Shown: piece by piece, positions 6,123 to 7,959 of the stretch
Layout: every line of letters begins with the position of its first letter
Position numbering within the stretch: position 1 is the first letter of the stretch
DNA from: Halieaceae bacterium
Lineage (GTDB): Bacteria; Pseudomonadota; Gammaproteobacteria; Pseudomonadales; Halieaceae
Assembly: GCA_011524755.1 (NCBI GenBank)
Contig: WTJR01000207.1
Coordinates: 5,737 to 13,695 of the forward strand
Length of the DNA: 7,959 bases
Direction: 5' to 3'
Position numbers and translations under genes: made by a program
Notes under the pieces: model-generated
The model's input: only the letters and a program-made list of their open reading frames with translations
The model's database searches: none
Told to the model about the DNA's origin: nothing

Positions 6123-6575
6123 ATGGAACAAATTAACTGGCGGTGGCGCCACTTCGACACAATGTCGGCAGCGGCATGGCATGACATTCTCATGCTGCGA
6201 GCTGACGTATTTGTCGTTGAGCAAGCCTGCCCGTACAAAGACCCTGACCATAAAGATATTGTTAGCTGGCACCTGACAGGACACATGGGCGATGACCTAG
6301 TGGCAACAATGCGAGTTGTCCCACCCGGGGTAAGTTACGACGAGTGCTCTATTGGTAGGGTGGTCGTTCCCGAGTCACTCCGAGGGCAGCGTCGGGGTGT
6401 CGAGTTGATGCAGGTAGGCATCGCTTTCTGTGAATCTCGATGGAACACAGGCATCAGAATTAGCGGGCAGGGCTACCTCAAGGGATTCTATGAGGCGCTA
6501 GGGTTCGAGACCATCCATGGGCCCTACATGGAAGATGATATCCCCCACTACGAGATGCTAAAACCGGGCGTTTAA
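6123..6575 (+). CDS. elaA: ElaA-family GNAT N-acetyltransferase
   Basis: A 150-residue GNAT-fold protein closely matching E. coli ElaA (153 residues). Shared blocks are LRADVFVVEQACPYKD (25-40), the acetyl-CoA binding motif A IGRVVVPESLRGQRRG (77-92), GQGYLKGFYEALGF (115-128) and the C-terminal EDDIPHYEM (137-145). GNAT enzymes transfer acetyl from acetyl-CoA to an amine. The acceptor of ElaA is not established to my knowledge, so the substrate is left open. I chose the ATG at 6123 because the family N-terminus begins there (MEQINWRWRHF). An in-frame GTG at 6054 would add 23 residues without homology. Neither start has a convincing Shine-Dalgarno sequence. The gene is divergent from parC and convergent with typA, with stop codons 1 nt apart. 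It looks single and is probably not functionally tied to its neighbours. Confidence 0.92.
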   Translation: MEQINWRWRHFDTMSAAAWHDILMLRADVFVVEQACPYKDPDHKDIVSWHLTGHMGDDLVATMRVVPPGVSYDECSIGRVVVPESLRGQRRGVELMQVGIAFCESRWNTGIRISGQGYLKGFYEALGFETIHGPYMEDDIPHYEMLKPGV

Positions 6576-6576
6576 C

Positions 6577-7959
6577 TCAGGCGGCAGCGCGCGAAGCTCG
6601 CTTGCGCTCGTGCTCTAGCAGCAGCTTCTTGCGAAGACGAATACTGTCCGGAGTAACTTCTACCAGCTCATCGGAGTCAATGAACTCCAAGGCCTGCTCG
6701 AGGGTATGTAAGACAGGCGGCGTCAGTATCAGCGCCTCATCCGTACCCGATGCTCTGACGTTGGTTAGCTGCTTGGCCTTGGTTGGATTTACAACCAGAT
6801 CGTTGCTTCGACTGTGAAGGCCCATAATCTGACCTTCATACACTTCAACGTTTGCCTCGATGAACAGGCGGCCCCTGTCTTGCAGGCTGTAAAGCGCATA
6901 GGCAAGTGTCTTGCCTTTCACCATGGAGACAAGTACGCCGTTATTGCGCTGCGCCAGCTCAGCCTTGCTTACCGGTCCGTAGTGGTCAAAAACGTGCGTC
7001 ATAATTCCACTACCCGAGGTGAGCGTCATGAACATTGAGCGGAAGCCAATCAACCCTCGCGCGGGAACGATGAATTCCAATCGAACACGTCCACTCGCGT
7101 CTTGGACCATATTCTTCATCTCTGCCCGGCGCTGCCCGAGCTCTTCCATGACACCACCCTGGTGTTCGGACTCACAATCAATAACCAACTGCTCGTAAGG
7201 CTCGCAAAGCTGACCGTCGATTTCCTTCTGGATAACTTCAGGTCGCGACACACCGAGCTCAAAACCCTCACGCCGCATGCTCTCAATCAAAACTGACAAA
7301 TGCAGCTCGCCGCGCCCAGACACAACAAATTTGTCTGGACTGTCGCCCTGCTCAACTCGGAGTGCCACATTGTGAATAAGCTCCCTGTCGAGTCGCTCCT
7401 TGATGTTGCGCGAGGTGACGAACTTGCCCTCTAGCCCTGCGAAGGGAGAATCATTGACCTGGAATGTCATACTGACCGTCGGCTCATCCACAGATAGCGG
7501 AGGCAAAGCTTCAGCCGCTGCGGGATCGCACAACGTGTCAGAAATATTGAGCGCGTCAATCCCAGTGACGCATACGATGTCACCGGCTTCCGCCGTTTCC
7601 ACCTCGATTCGCTCGAGTCCGTGATAGCCCATGACCTGGAGGATTTTTCCATTTCGGGAACTCGAATCACGATCAACAACAGACACTTGGGTATTTGGCG
7701 ACAACTTGCCACGAGTGATTCTTCCGACCCCAATGACGCCAACATAGCTGTTGTAATCGAGAGCAGAAATCTGCATTTGGAATGGGCCGTCAGAATTCAC
7801 CTCGGGCGCAGAGACGTGATCGACGATCATCTGGAACAGCGGCTCCATGTCGTCTGACATGTTAGCTGGGTCATCGCCTGCAATACCGTTAAGGGCTGAC
7901 GCGTACATGATCGGAAAATCGAGTTGCTCGTCGGTCGCGCCAAGCGAATCGAAGAGATC
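6577..7959 (-). CDS. typA: Ribosome-associated translational GTPase TypA/BipA, N-terminus cut by window edge
   Basis: TypA/BipA is an EF-G-like GTPase that binds the 70S A site and assists large-subunit assembly and stress or cold adaptation. The 460 visible residues run open to the window edge; E. coli TypA has 607, so about 145 N-terminal residues holding G1-G4 are missing. The first visible residues (DLFDSLGATDEQLDFPI) are the end of the G domain, followed by the G5 motif SAL in MYASALNGIAG (18-28). Then come the beta-barrel domain II (GPFQMQISALDYNSYVGVIG), domain III (SGRGELHLSVLIESMRREGF), domain V (IVPARGLIGFRS) and the BipA-specific C-terminal domain with LQDRGRLF, VYEGQIMGLHSRSNDL and the conserved loop LTNVRASGTDEA. 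The C-terminus is basic (ERKRASRAAA). An internal ATG at 7906-7908 is not the start, since homology continues upstream of it. The stop is 1 nt from the elaA stop. Confidence 0.97.
   Translation of the reverse strand, partial: DLFDSLGATDEQLDFPIMYASALNGIAGDDPANMSDDMEPLFQMIVDHVSAPEVNSDGPFQMQISALDYNSYVGVIGVGRITRGKLSPNTQVSVVDRDSSSRNGKILQVMGYHGLERIEVETAEAGDIVCVTGIDALNISDTLCDPAAAEALPPLSVDEPTVSMTFQVNDSPFAGLEGKFVTSRNIKERLDRELIHNVALRVEQGDSPDKFVVSGRGELHLSVLIESMRREGFELGVSRPEVIQKEIDGQLCEPYEQLVIDCESEHQGGVMEELGQRRAEMKNMVQDASGRVRLEFIVPARGLIGFRSMFMTLTSGSGIMTHVFDHYGPVSKAELAQRNNGVLVSMVKGKTLAYALYSLQDRGRLFIEANVEVYEGQIMGLHSRSNDLVVNPTKAKQLTNVRASGTDEALILTPPVLHTLEQALEFIDSDELVEVTPDSIRLRKKLLLEHERKRASRAAA

Noticed and set aside
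1..7959. Possible mobile element, defence island or novel multi-gene system
   Set aside because: All seven genes are recognisable core or common gammaproteobacterial families. No transposase, integrase, terminal repeats, tRNA attachment site or CRISPR repeats were seen, and all spacers are about 100 nt or less.

Overview
This window is a chromosomal housekeeping segment from a gammaproteobacterium. The evidence is a beta-lysylation type EF-P (Lys34 in a PGKGQ loop), an EpmA lysine ligase, an enterobacterial-like ParC and an ElaA-type acetyltransferase. The linkage serB / AhpA-YtjB (Smp) membrane protein / parC is one I know from Pseudomonas and related gammaproteobacteria. Base composition is moderate. 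A marine Cellvibrionales-type (Halieaceae/SAR92-like) host is my guess, not something the sequence proves.

Layout, left to right. Positions 1-860 (-) hold most of epmA, cut at its C-terminus by the window edge. Positions 875-1447 (-) hold efp, only 14 nt upstream of epmA. Positions 1525-2418 (-) hold serB. A 104-nt divergent promoter region follows, then 2523-3767 (+) encodes a GTG-started AhpA/YtjB (Smp) membrane protein. It meets parC (3764-6016, -) tail to tail, sharing a TTAA stop. A 106-nt divergent spacer leads to elaA (6123-6575, +). This ends 1 nt from the stop of typA/bipA (6577-7959, -), which is cut at its N-terminus by the window edge.

Functionally, efp and epmA are a substrate-enzyme pair: EpmA attaches (R)-beta-lysine to EF-P Lys34, and modified EF-P rescues ribosomes stalled at polyproline. 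SerB performs the last step of serine synthesis, and its divergent partner is the serB-associated membrane protein family. ParC is topoisomerase IV subunit A, TypA is a ribosome-associated GTPase, and ElaA is a GNAT acetyltransferase. No RNA gene, CRISPR array, insertion sequence, integrase, phage gene or defence gene was seen, and no gene-free stretch exceeds 110 nt.

I found no new multi-gene system. The points most worth a second look are the degenerate nucleotidyl-cyclase-like cytoplasmic region proposed for the Smp protein, a terminator-like hairpin plus T6 inside that gene, the tail-to-tail junctions without terminators, and a proline-to-leucine change in EpmA.
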